64,000 nucleotides of DNA from a virus. Positions 51,213-60,067 of the stretch are shown one piece after another. A model generated the notes under the pieces. The model saw nothing but the letters and a program-made list of their open reading frames with translations, made no database searches and had not been told where the DNA came from. Location of the stretch: IMG/VR virus record IMGVR_UViG_3300009503_000018, positions 62,001 to 126,000 of that record. One strand, given 5' to 3'. The stretch's first letter is position 1. Each line of letters opens with the position of its first letter. Position numbers and translations under genes: made by a program.

Positions 51213-53434
51213 TATGCTTTCATCCTCGATATAATTTGGTTCAATTGTTCAACCAGTTTTTGTCGCTCTGTTTCATTCAATGTAAGCGGTTGTCCTAATT
51301 GATCAGCAATCTTTTCTAGTTGCTGTTTATCGGTCGTCGATAGAACTTCTTTTCCTGTTGCTGCTTCTTCGCGTAATATTTCTGACAATAAATCACGAGC
51401 CATATTACTCGAAGGATCTCGGACGCTGTTCTCCGCCGGGCCGCCCAAAGAATGAATTACTGGACGCGCACCGAATTGGGAGTCCCCAGACGTGTTTGTA
51501 TTTCGTACCCAGGACCATCCAAAATCGCCGGAAATTTTCGTCCATGTCGCATTTTTGACATCAAAATGCCGAATATAGCGTAATTCATATACTGTTTGGG
51601 CAAGAGCCCCCCACACAATTTGGTGATGGATCGCAACACAATACCCAATAATATTTCGATATTTAAAGAAATACGGTCGTCCAATCGGCGCTCTAAAATT
51701 TGGTAGAGTCTCAAGACCCTCAAGGCGAAAAGCATCGGAATTCGAGAGTTCCTGAGCCATAGCAGCCAATGCTTTTAACGACGAATTTAAATAATCTCGT
51801 GAATATTTAAATGGACGCCTTTCGATTTTTTGACGTACACCGAATCGTGCTGCTAATTCGGGATTAAATTCTACACCAATAGCTACGGGCGGAAGACCCT
51901 CGGGGTTGATATCGGCAATTGGCGACCCTTCAATAATCGTCAACGTAGTAATATTCCGATCATCCTCCGTCATAGAAAACTTCGAAAACTCATTCTGGAT
52001 CTGGAGAATGTTTCTCCACGGTTTTGCGTGTAATTGAGGAATCATGTCATATTGAGGAAATTCAAGGACAATATCGCCCTTCGGCGTCGCGTACCACACA
52101 CTATCTTGTTTTGTTACGAACTCGTTAATTACGTCTAGACGCGAGCGAAAATCGGAATAGTACGTAATTTGCATAGCCCAGTCATATGGCCACCGGAAAC
52201 TCGCGCTGGGATCCGTTGACTCACTCGTGAATGCGGTTTTCGCCGGGAGAATAACCCAAAACGTATTAGGCTCTGGTGCGATACTGGGCTCTGCACCTAG
52301 AGACCAATCCGCACCATATCTATCTACTTGCTCTTCTGTAAGAATCGGATATATTCTATCCAGGGCCTCGCTGACTTTTCGTTCGATCGCTCCCCCACCA
52401 GCCGATCCGTCGATAATCACGAGTTCTTTATTGTTTGGATTAAATCCAAGCAATCCTGTGACTAATTGCATGCCGGGTTCAGTCTGGTTATTCAAGAAAT
52501 TTGATGGCCGATGACCGGTGTCGCCAAAGAGCAAAAAGTCCATAATACCTTGCGGACCAGAACCGTCTGGATTCGTATTGACTAACCGCATTCCAGCCTG
52601 AATCGCCGCGTTGCCGGTCGCAAGGGTTGCATCACCCGAAATTCGCTTGAAGAATGCGGCAGCGTCTTGCCCAACGAACAACTCATTCGTCACGTTAATG
52701 TTAAAAACGTTCGGACTTGTCGTTGTCCGCATATACCGCAACAAACGACGAATATCTTCACAGAATAAATGTAATTTGGATTGATTCGTCTCTGAATCAA
52801 AATCTTCAGTAACAGCCGAAACATATCCCGTAAAGGCAAAGTACCACTCCTCTTGGCTTCCCGCCGTTTGCGATTTATTCGCAATACTCCACGGATTTTT
52901 AAAGAACACACGAACAGGATCGCCCATCTGGATCATCGGCGACCCCGGCAGAAACGGGAAATTTCGATCATTTTTGAAACGATTCAACACGGCTTGACCA
53001 GCTTGACCTAATGATTGATTCTTACCAAGAGAAGCTCGGAAATTTGCGATCTTTTTTTTCGCGAATTTTACGGGAGTAATTTTTCGGCGAGTTTGGGTGC
53101 TCGTCCCTATGGCGCCTTTCTTAAATAACGGTCCATCATTGTCTCCTAATGACAATTCATCGGGAATAAAATCATACCGCATTAAGCTTAATGCGGTAGG
53201 CACAATCCATTTCAAATTATCATTCACAATATGAATTTCCGCTGTCCCAACATTATCATTCATTTGCTGACTGACTTGGACCGCATACACATCATCAGTA
53301 ATTTCGATGCCCCAGATAAATACACGATAGTCGGGTGCGCCAATAAAAACCTGACTCTCTTTTTGTGGCGTATCAACTGAATACGATACGCGATCAGTCA
53401 GGCTATCTCCGATGGTCCCTGTCTTATCTGCCAT
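51212..53434 (-). CDS. Baseplate hub protein, gpD/gp27-like
   Basis: The 740-residue protein has the order and patterns of hub proteins that bind the spike: an early beta region (DYRVFIWGIEITDDVYAVQVSQQMNDN), a middle with FVGQDAAAFFKRI, and a C-terminal domain with RDYLNSSLKALAAMAQELSN and GRPYFFKYRNIIGYCVAIHHQI. The last 110 residues are helical (LSEILREEAATGKEVLSTTDK). The start and stop overlap the neighbouring genes (51212 and 53434), consistent with co-translation. Confidence 0.75.
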   Translation of the reverse strand: MADKTGTIGDSLTDRVSYSVDTPQKESQVFIGAPDYRVFIWGIEITDDVYAVQVSQQMNDNVGTAEIHIVNDNLKWIVPTALSLMRYDFIPDELSLGDNDGPLFKKGAIGTSTQTRRKITPVKFAKKKIANFRASLGKNQSLGQAGQAVLNRFKNDRNFPFLPGSPMIQMGDPVRVFFKNPWSIANKSQTAGSQEEWYFAFTGYVSAVTEDFDSETNQSKLHLFCEDIRRLLRYMRTTTSPNVFNINVTNELFVGQDAAAFFKRISGDATLATGNAAIQAGMRLVNTNPDGSGPQGIMDFLLFGDTGHRPSNFLNNQTEPGMQLVTGLLGFNPNNKELVIIDGSAGGGAIERKVSEALDRIYPILTEEQVDRYGADWSLGAEPSIAPEPNTFWVILPAKTAFTSESTDPSASFRWPYDWAMQITYYSDFRSRLDVINEFVTKQDSVWYATPKGDIVLEFPQYDMIPQLHAKPWRNILQIQNEFSKFSMTEDDRNITTLTIIEGSPIADINPEGLPPVAIGVEFNPELAARFGVRQKIERRPFKYSRDYLNSSLKALAAMAQELSNSDAFRLEGLETLPNFRAPIGRPYFFKYRNIIGYCVAIHHQIVWGALAQTVYELRYIRHFDVKNATWTKISGDFGWSWVRNTNTSGDSQFGARPVIHSLGGPAENSVRDPSSNMARDLLSEILREEAATGKEVLSTTDKQQLEKIADQLGQPLTLNETERQKLVEQLNQIISRMKA

Positions 53435-54147
53435 TAGCTAGCATTTGTCACGATTTGTTCGGCTTGAGCAAATAGTGTTTCTAGATCCGGAATAGTGTTA
53501 TGAACAATAAGACCCAAACTCCATTCAACGAGGAACGGGTTTCTTGCCGAATGACGCCACTCAATCGGAGCCGTGAAATGCCCCACGAATGTAACAGGAG
53601 TGGGCAATGCTGGTGTTTGTAATCGAATATAATGATTGTTAATCCCGTTCTCAGTGACAAACGGCTCTCGGGTGATCCGCCACAACCGTAGCCAGTCCCG
53701 TTGCTTCGGCGTAATCGGGTTTTGTCCGGCGGCAGTAGTTGTGTTAGCAGTCGGAATAAACAACGATTCAATATTTGCAACTTCCGTACTCAGTACTTCG
53801 CGAACAGTGCGTGGCGTCTGGCGTTCGAACGCCAATGACCGCGTAATTCCCCGCATACGAATTTCGAGCAGGTCGAGATGATTGGACGAACGATCTTTCC
53901 GCCAAAAGAAAAACGCGCGACCATCTTTAATAATCTGTTCGGAAATGCGGGATCGCTGAACAAATTCGATGTCTTGAGGAGCGACTTTCAGACGTATTCC
54001 AACTACTTTCGGATCGACAGATTCAGTATTAACTCCACCAATCGTTCGTAACGCCTCATCTGTAAAAATCTCTACACCTTGACCTTTATCTTTTGGAATA
54101 TTATTGAATAATGCATCAGCAAGCGCCGGAATTGGAAATGTCGGCAT
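53434..54147 (-). CDS. Baseplate-associated protein, 237 aa
   Basis: The protein lies between the membrane-protein gene and the hub gene. It has a strand-rich first half (GVEIFTDEALRTIGGVN, IEIRMRGITRSLAFERQTP) and a C-terminal half with FVGHFTAPIEWRHSARNPFLVEWSLGLIVH. The location and size recall baseplate wedge or tail-tip connectors (gp53-like), but no signature is decisive. A GAGGGGG site precedes ATG 54147. Confidence 0.55.
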   Translation of the reverse strand: MPTFPIPALADALFNNIPKDKGQGVEIFTDEALRTIGGVNTESVDPKVVGIRLKVAPQDIEFVQRSRISEQIIKDGRAFFFWRKDRSSNHLDLLEIRMRGITRSLAFERQTPRTVREVLSTEVANIESLFIPTANTTTAAGQNPITPKQRDWLRLWRITREPFVTENGINNHYIRLQTPALPTPVTFVGHFTAPIEWRHSARNPFLVEWSLGLIVHNTIPDLETLFAQAEQIVTNAS

Positions 54148-54168
54148 AATCCCCCTCCATCGAATAAA

Positions 54169-54627
54169 CTACGCAGCGCGTGTCCATCCGCACATAGTAC
54201 ACATAAATCCACCGTTCACACGGTTCTTTTCGTCCAAATTACGACACCGTGGACATTCAAGGTCCATTGTGCCTGTTCCTTGTGCAAGATGCTTGTTAAG
54301 CGGAAGTCGATAACGACGCCATCCAATAATAGACAAAACCCCAAACACAACCAATTGGACTGTATGATTTGCCACAATAAACCATACCAATCGCGGTGCT
54401 ACTTCAGGATTATCAAGTAGAAAGTCCAAGAGAAAAAAGCCGGTTCCAACCACAAACGTGAACAGACCCATGCTTACAACAATCACCACCAACGTCCCAA
54501 GAAACTTTCCGACACGCACCACGTCCGCGCGCAATTGGGTTATCTCCCCCCGAGCGACCTTCTCGTTTAGGCTAAGATCTGCATAAGCTATGCCGGAAGT
54601 CCGCAAAGAGTTCTCAATGCTGTTCAT
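54169..54627 (-). CDS. Zinc-ribbon membrane protein, 152 aa
   Basis: The protein has two membrane segments, about residues 43-70 (TLVVIVVSMGLFTFVVGTGF) and 82-103 (FIVANHTVQLVVFGVLSII), and a C-terminal zinc ribbon CPRCRNL...CTMCGW. ATG 54627 is preferred over the TTG at 54630, with AAGGGG upstream. It has its own promoter. In the middle of the tail module it could be a holin-like or membrane-anchoring factor; the zinc ribbon is unlike classical holins. This is speculative. Confidence 0.55.
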   Translation of the reverse strand: MNSIENSLRTSGIAYADLSLNEKVARGEITQLRADVVRVGKFLGTLVVIVVSMGLFTFVVGTGFFLLDFLLDNPEVAPRLVWFIVANHTVQLVVFGVLSIIGWRRYRLPLNKHLAQGTGTMDLECPRCRNLDEKNRVNGGFMCTMCGWTRAA

Positions 54628-54658
54628 CAAAGACCCCTTTCATCTTTTTTATACAAAA

Positions 54659-54687
54659 TAAATAGCACAATCGCGCTGTTTTGTCAA
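54659..54687 (-). promoter_or_regulatory. Probable sigma70-type promoter before the membrane protein
   Basis: TTGACA (minus strand, 54682-54687) and TATTTA (54659-54664) are 17 bp apart, with an extended -10 TG one base before the box. It overlaps the last bases of the tape-measure gene and lies 32 bases from ATG 54627. Confidence 0.5.
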
Positions 54688-54688
54688 A

Positions 54689-56662
54689 TTACTCTGTCGG
54701 TTCAACACCATAAATACCACTCCTCGCCACGTCCATTTTCTTCAATGTCCCCGTACTAAAAACGTGGTTTGTTGTTTGAACACTCGCGGCAGGGCGATAA
54801 GGGCGAGCCCCCGGTTCTACCCCGACTGTCTGGTTAATGTTTGCAGCCATTGTAGAAACGGCGTTTGGTAATTCGTTCGCAACACGGGCTGCCCCAAAAA
54901 CCGGAGTAGAAAAGAGTCCCGCAGCCATTGTCCCCGCCGAGACGAGATCACCAGGTCCTGGCGGCGTTGGTCCGGGCAAGCCCTTGAGCGCCGAGAAAAC
55001 ACTCATGGTTGTACGTCCCCAATTCTGCCAATACCCATGCGCCCACAACCGTACATCCATCAAAGTGTTTGCGATTCTGTCCATAGTAGATAGCATAGCA
55101 CGACCTTGCTTGTCCGCCGCTTCCAACATATCTTTTTGTAGCCCAGCCTCTTCTAACCGCTTTTTAACGTGAGGATCTCTTTGAGCTTCGCGCATATAAT
55201 CTTTCAAAATTCTTGTCATCGCGCCCGGGTCCGTTGGGCTGACCCCACGAAGTTTAGCACGCTCGGTCAATTCGTGCATTAAACGTTCGATCGCGGCTGC
55301 CTGCGTAGGGAGAATCCCCATTGTTTTTTCCACCGCAGCAAAAGCTGCTATTTGTTGTTCGGGTCCATAACTTTCAAAAAATTGATGAAGACCCATGAAT
55401 TTTGTCAGCGCCATTCGCGCGGCAAAGCCACGACGACCTCGTGTCAAAGCCTGTTGCTCTTGCAGCATCAGCAATCGAGGATCTTTGAACTGCGGCAACG
55501 CTCGTTCTTGCAATTGCTTTAGGAGGTTACGCCCGGCGGCTGTTTGTGACAACAGCAAACGTTCGATTTGACTCCGCCGGAAAACTTCGGCCGTTCCCAT
55601 ACGTGTTACATCTGGAAGAACGCCTTGAAATATACCCGCGCCAATAGGTCCCATTTGTCCCGGGCGGAACATGGGCCCGCCCGGACCTGTGGCCATCGTT
55701 TTTACTAATGCTTCAGCAATAGTATTCATATCACGTAGCGACGCACCACTATTTTTTCCTCCCGCAGTAATTTGTCCTAACACATCAATCAATGTTTGAC
55801 CGGCAGACAGCGTCCTCGCAATACTCGAATTCGTCTGCCAACTCACCGCCAAGAATTCGAGTTGAGCCGACCGCATATCCAAAACCATTCGGCGTGCGTT
55901 TTTAAGGCTTTCACCGTAATGCGTGACCGTCTCTATTTGCAAAGCCGCGACGGTTTGCGGCTTTAAATTCATGATCCGCTCTGTCGCTAATGCAAATTGC
56001 ACTTCACGTTCACTTCCCTCAGCAAAACCAACACCGACTTTAGACAATTGATCAAGTAGCGCGGCAACTTGTTCCTGTGTGGCACCTGTCGATCGTGAAA
56101 TATCGCGCACGGCGAGCATATATCGAGCACCAATATCATCAAAATCGACATCCAAGCGGTGTCCGGCAGTCACAATCGGTGCAACCCGGGCACCAATCAT
56201 GCGGAACCCTTCGTACTGGAACATCAGTTCCTTCATGACGAGGCCGCCGATCATGCCGGCAATAGGTGCCCAAACGCCGCCGACCCCAAGCAACCGCATC
56301 AAACCTCTGCCCGCGAAAGACCCCAAGTCTTCGCCGACTTTCCCAAGACCAGGAGAGATTTGTCCAAGCGTCGTCGGAATTCCACGTTGGAACGATTGCT
56401 GAACAGTTTTTGCCAGACTCTGTGCGAATTCTAAAGATTTACCCCGAGACGTTTCGAAAAACTGAGTCATCATGCGTTCCATCTTGGAACTCATCTTGGA
56501 CAAATGTTTCTCAAATTCGTCGGCCGCTTTCCGCGTCCCTTCGATCATCGCACGGGTGTTTTCTTCGACTTGGCGTCGGCTTTCTTCAAACATTCGCTCG
56601 ATGTCTTGTGGTGACGACTCTGGAGTTAGCGGTCGTCCATATGGGTCATATAGTACCGGCAT
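54689..56662 (-). CDS. Second tape-measure-like protein, 657 aa
   Basis: The protein starts immediately after the stop of the 760-aa tape-measure gene and shares its plan: an N-terminal coiled coil (RRQVEENTRAMIEGTRKAADEFEKHL), a hydrophobic Gly-rich stretch (GVWAPIAGMIGGLVM), then the block FRMIGARVAPIVTAGHRLDVDFDD, which parallels IRMLGARLMPVLTAGHELRTDF in the 760-aa protein. It lacks the C-terminal transglycosylase of the other. The pair may build the tail interior together or act in alternative assemblies. Confidence 0.75.
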   Translation of the reverse strand: MPVLYDPYGRPLTPESSPQDIERMFEESRRQVEENTRAMIEGTRKAADEFEKHLSKMSSKMERMMTQFFETSRGKSLEFAQSLAKTVQQSFQRGIPTTLGQISPGLGKVGEDLGSFAGRGLMRLLGVGGVWAPIAGMIGGLVMKELMFQYEGFRMIGARVAPIVTAGHRLDVDFDDIGARYMLAVRDISRSTGATQEQVAALLDQLSKVGVGFAEGSEREVQFALATERIMNLKPQTVAALQIETVTHYGESLKNARRMVLDMRSAQLEFLAVSWQTNSSIARTLSAGQTLIDVLGQITAGGKNSGASLRDMNTIAEALVKTMATGPGGPMFRPGQMGPIGAGIFQGVLPDVTRMGTAEVFRRSQIERLLLSQTAAGRNLLKQLQERALPQFKDPRLLMLQEQQALTRGRRGFAARMALTKFMGLHQFFESYGPEQQIAAFAAVEKTMGILPTQAAAIERLMHELTERAKLRGVSPTDPGAMTRILKDYMREAQRDPHVKKRLEEAGLQKDMLEAADKQGRAMLSTMDRIANTLMDVRLWAHGYWQNWGRTTMSVFSALKGLPGPTPPGPGDLVSAGTMAAGLFSTPVFGAARVANELPNAVSTMAANINQTVGVEPGARPYRPAASVQTTNHVFSTGTLKKMDVARSGIYGVEPTE

Positions 56663-58945
56663 TTACCCAATTCTCCCCGGGAGATTTGCAATGACTCTCC
56701 GCACATAATCAACAGTACTTAATCCAGTCGCCAAATCTCTTGATCGCAAAGCCCGTGCAAGAGGTTTTCCACTATGCCAGACAGAAGCAACATCTTCTAC
56801 GGTCTTATATTGTCTCATGAGTTTTGCCAATTGATAATTAACAATCTGTTCCTGCAAAGCAGGATTATCATAAAACTCTCTCGGAGTAATTGCATATCCC
56901 AGAGCTTCTTTAGACCATTCTGGGATATTGGCTGGCATCACTTGATATCGTCCAAGAGCGCGTTGTCCAAAATATCGTGACGAAGGATCAGTAATTACCG
57001 GTCCAATCGCATGATATCCCCCACGACTTTTGCTTTCTACGGCTGCTAACGCTTCTTTAACACCAAACAGCGCACTCTCATCCACAAACGTCGTTGTTTG
57101 TTCGATGCCGCGTGAAGTAGATTTGGAATATGAAAAAACAGGAGTAGAACGCGATGGGAAAATACCGGGTTTGACCGGTACTTCGGCAGGAGGAGCCTCT
57201 CGAATCGCCGGTACATCAAGACGAGTGGGCGGAAGTGGAGCTGCTTCCGGCCGCGTTGCGGCGGCAGCTTCCCGTGGAGCAAGCAATTGAATCGCTTGAT
57301 CAAACAATATTGATCCCTTTGTCGCTAGATCATCAAAGAATTTTCCATTCGTCAGTTCAGCTAACCCTTCAGCGACAGAAGCCAATTTCTCTTGCACAGC
57401 AAGCATCGCTTTATCTTTTGTCGATAAAGCCCCGGCTGTTAACTGGGCGGCCTGCCGCATAATTTCTTCAGGATTTTTTCCAGCATATTCCGTGCCTCGC
57501 GTCGCTTCTTTGTATGCGGCACTCTGTCCAATTGCCATAAATGCTTCTTGTGGCTTCATCCCTCTTTCGAGGTTTTTTCGAAATTCATCAGCCATTGTCA
57601 TTACGACATATCCGGCCATTCCTCCAAGCCCAAACGCTGCTTCCAACCTCAAGAGCGTCGCCGTTGATTGCTGTTCGACTGTGCCCGGAAAAGAAGCACG
57701 CATCGCTGAGATCCCTTCCAAAATTGACATGAAATACTGCGATGTCAGCGCCTGGTTCGTGGCCATTAACTGCGTCAATGGAATCGTAATTAAAGCAGGA
57801 TCAAGCCTGTTGATCTCCGCTAACCCTTGTGCCGCTGCGAGGATTTGTTGGCCTCGCGGACTTCGGCTCAAGATATCGGAAATCCAAATCCCTTGCGTAA
57901 TATTTTGTCTCATACTCCCTGTTGTACTTGGGGCCATGCGCTGCATGAATTCTCTTACTACACCCCCCATCATTCCTGGTCGAAGCCCCATTTGCCCCAT
58001 CGTATTTACCATGCCGAGGAGCATAGTATTCATTGCTGTTGCTTCGAGCGCCGTCCCTTTTACAGCGCCGGCAACATCCTGATACAATTGTGCGAGCATA
58101 TTCGTGCTCGAAAGGGCAACAGCAAGAGAGCTGTGAGTACGGCGTGCTACGTTGTGCCAATATTCAGTCGCTGAAGAAACACCTTGCAATATTTTCGCCA
58201 CATCTTGCCATGACTCTCCATATTGAGTAATGATCGTTGCATCTAATGCCTCAACAAGCCCAGATTCCAAGTTTAAAACCTTTTCTGCGGCTAAAGCGTA
58301 TCGTGTTGCCTTTTCTCCTGCTTGATCAAACCGAATACCCAAACGTGACAATTCCGCGGCTAATCCGAAGATTTCTTCTTGTGAAGCCCTTGTTGCTCGT
58401 TGAATATCTGTCGAAATTCGTAGTGCTTGTGCTCCAGAACGTGTAAAATCAGTCCGCAACTCATGTCCGGCCGTGAGTACTGGCATCAACCGGGCCCCTA
58501 ACATACGAATCCCTTCCCGCGCCTGAATTCCAGCCACAAATCCCCCACCTAAGAGTGCGCCAAGTTGGCGACCCAGTTCCGGAGATTTTCCGAATTGCTG
58601 TGCTAACCCTTTCCCTAATGCTGCCCCAATCGCTTTTCCCGCTTCAACGCCGAGTCTTCCAAAGCCGCCCTCGCCGACTATTTTGGTCATATCGCGCAAG
58701 ACATTTTCAAACCCACCAACCACACTCCCCATCAATCGAAGGCTTAAAGATTGGAATCGCGTTAGGTTTTTTTCACTTGTTTCTTGATATTTTTTTGTTC
58801 CGGATTCAACGGTTTGAACATAGAGTTTTTGCATTGCGCTCAGAGACCGCAACGCGGATTCTGTATAGATCTGAAAAAGCTCTTGCTGCTTTTTCAGTGT
58901 CTCGGTAAAAATTCGTTGCTGTTGCTCAAGTTCTTCGGCTGTCAT
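56663..58945 (-). CDS. Tape-measure protein with C-terminal transglycosylase-like domain
   Basis: The 760-residue protein has an N-terminal coiled coil (LEQQQRIFTETLKKQQELF), a Gly-rich hydrophobic region, the shared middle block (IRMLGARLMPVLTAGHELRTDF), and a C-terminal domain from about residue 620 with ALAAVESKSRGGYHAIGP, RALGRYQVMPANIPEWS and NPALQEQIVNYQL, which resembles SLT-type lytic transglycosylases with a Glu in the first motif. Tail length is set by the tape measure; the enzyme would loosen peptidoglycan during DNA entry. It directly follows the tail chaperone genes. Confidence 0.85.
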   Translation of the reverse strand: MTAEELEQQQRIFTETLKKQQELFQIYTESALRSLSAMQKLYVQTVESGTKKYQETSEKNLTRFQSLSLRLMGSVVGGFENVLRDMTKIVGEGGFGRLGVEAGKAIGAALGKGLAQQFGKSPELGRQLGALLGGGFVAGIQAREGIRMLGARLMPVLTAGHELRTDFTRSGAQALRISTDIQRATRASQEEIFGLAAELSRLGIRFDQAGEKATRYALAAEKVLNLESGLVEALDATIITQYGESWQDVAKILQGVSSATEYWHNVARRTHSSLAVALSSTNMLAQLYQDVAGAVKGTALEATAMNTMLLGMVNTMGQMGLRPGMMGGVVREFMQRMAPSTTGSMRQNITQGIWISDILSRSPRGQQILAAAQGLAEINRLDPALITIPLTQLMATNQALTSQYFMSILEGISAMRASFPGTVEQQSTATLLRLEAAFGLGGMAGYVVMTMADEFRKNLERGMKPQEAFMAIGQSAAYKEATRGTEYAGKNPEEIMRQAAQLTAGALSTKDKAMLAVQEKLASVAEGLAELTNGKFFDDLATKGSILFDQAIQLLAPREAAAATRPEAAPLPPTRLDVPAIREAPPAEVPVKPGIFPSRSTPVFSYSKSTSRGIEQTTTFVDESALFGVKEALAAVESKSRGGYHAIGPVITDPSSRYFGQRALGRYQVMPANIPEWSKEALGYAITPREFYDNPALQEQIVNYQLAKLMRQYKTVEDVASVWHSGKPLARALRSRDLATGLSTVDYVRRVIANLPGRIG

Positions 58946-59493
58946 CGAACAATCTTAATTCGGCGCTTTTTTTGTGCTTCAGCTTTTTCTGCTATGGCAT
59001 CAACTTTTTTCAAAATTTGAGGCTCATTTTGAGGTTGCTGGTCTGGATTTCTTTCTAAGCGCATTTTCTTCGCCTTTACCTTTTCTTCCGCCTGTGCAAC
59101 AACACTATCAATTTCGGTCAGCAACCCCTCTTTTTCGAGCATTTCTGCTTGGCGTTCATAAATACTTTCATCAACGCTTGATTCTTCTACACGAACATGT
59201 GTGTTCGCCAATTTTGAATATGCTTCGGGATTTAAGACTGCCGAAAGCGGGATCGCGTGAACAGGATCATCCGCATTAATTGGCGATTCAGGCGATTCAG
59301 AGAACATAGATAAATCCGTCCCAACAAATCGAGCCCAACGGCGCATTTCCCTCCGTTCCCGGCTAATTTGCATTTGGTGTGCCATGATCCACCGCGCTGT
59401 ATTCATCTTTCCGAGCCGAGGATCGGTAGGAGGAATATTCCAATCCGCCAATACCCTTTGCTTCAGCGCGAGAAAAGGGTATTGGCTTAGGAG
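58942..59493 (-). CDS. Tail assembly chaperone extension reached by -1 frameshift
   Basis: This frame lies in the -1 frame relative to the 152-aa chaperone gene and is open from the slippery site (CTC at 59491-59493) to TAA at 58942. Slippage joins residues 1-151 of the first protein to 14 residues starting LLSQYPFLALK and the following 169, giving about 334 aa. A TTG at 59451 exists, but there is no separate ribosome-binding site. The extension ends in a basic helical tail (QKKRRIKIVR). As in lambda gpG/gpGT, both forms are expected to load onto the tape-measure protein. Confidence 0.8.
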   Translation of the reverse strand, partial: LLSQYPFLALKQRVLADWNIPPTDPRLGKMNTARWIMAHQMQISRERREMRRWARFVGTDLSMFSESPESPINADDPVHAIPLSAVLNPEAYSKLANTHVRVEESSVDESIYERQAEMLEKEGLLTEIDSVVAQAEEKVKAKKMRLERNPDQQPQNEPQILKKVDAIAEKAEAQKKRRIKIVR

Positions 59494-59499
59494 TTTTTT
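59447..59499 (-). promoter_or_regulatory. Programmed -1 ribosomal frameshift signal
   Basis: The heptamer A-AAA-AAC (59493-59499) lies in the zero frame just ahead of the stop TAA (59487-59489). Six bases later a perfect 13-bp stem begins (arms 59474-59486 and 59447-59459, loop of 14 bases at 59460-59473). Slippery heptamer, 6-base spacer and strong stem-loop are the classical features of -1 frameshifting. Confidence 0.85.
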
Positions 59500-59945
59500 A
59501 TGTCTTCCTCCGAAACGATCCGGGTCGGCAATTCAACTTCCTTTTGAAACAGATCGTACAATTCTTCCAAATATTCCCGAGGCAGCTTCGAGTACACTTT
59601 AGTGTGCAAATTATATGCAATTAGGTATTTTGAATTTGATGCAATAAATTCTCGTGCTGACAATGGAATCCCTTCGCCCACTTCGTCCAAACCCGGAATC
59701 TGTTCGACCGGAACTCCATCAATGGCGACTGTCGCAACCGCCAACGTGGGCGATCGTTGAGAAGACAACATGACCATTGGACCATTCATATTAATGAACT
59801 GGTCTCTCCAGGTATAATCTTCATCGAACAACGACCGAAACGTATATGTCTTTCCACGACACGTAACCGTTTTTGTGACTTTCCCCTTTTCGATCAAATC
59901 ATACAGATCATCAAGGGGGTTAATTGCCGACTTCGGTATGCTCAT
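59487..59945 (-). CDS. Tail assembly chaperone (gpG-like), 152 aa
   Basis: The protein lies between the tail tube and tape-measure genes, where myophages encode assembly chaperones. It has TYTFRSLFDEDYTWRDQFIN, FIASNSKYLIAYNL and a helical C-terminus (YLEELYDLFQKEVELP) and ends at a TAA that is bypassed by -1 frameshift. An ideal GGAGGTGTT site precedes ATG 59945. The position and the frameshift signal identify the role more than the sequence itself does. Confidence 0.8.
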   Translation of the reverse strand: MSIPKSAINPLDDLYDLIEKGKVTKTVTCRGKTYTFRSLFDEDYTWRDQFINMNGPMVMLSSQRSPTLAVATVAIDGVPVEQIPGLDEVGEGIPLSAREFIASNSKYLIAYNLHTKVYSKLPREYLEELYDLFQKEVELPTRIVSEEDIKNS

Positions 59946-59956
59946 AACACCTCCAA

Positions 59957-59992
59957 AAAATTAAAAATACACAAAACCCCAAAGGGTTTTGT
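59957..59992 (-). terminator. Probable intrinsic terminator/attenuator after the tail tube
   Basis: A 9-bp perfect stem (arms 59971-59979 and 59984-59992, loop CAAA) is followed, reading leftward, by a T-rich stretch interrupted by two A's. It lies between the tail tube gene and the chaperone gene and would reduce chaperone expression relative to tube, as fits their different copy numbers. It fits the leftward direction; reading rightward, no T tract follows. Confidence 0.6.
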
Positions 59993-60067
59993 CTTATTAT
60001 ATTCTTGAAAAAGGAAAAGATATAGATAAAGGAAGGAAAGGAAACGACTTTTAACTACACATATCAA

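Noticed and set aside
57492-58082. Rightward 196-aa ORF opposite the first tape-measure gene
   Set aside because: Antisense shadow of a long, well-supported gene; no initiation site.
59985-60050. TATAAT at 59996-60001 as a promoter for the chaperone gene
   Set aside because: No -35 box at the right distance, and the following hairpin would terminate the transcript.
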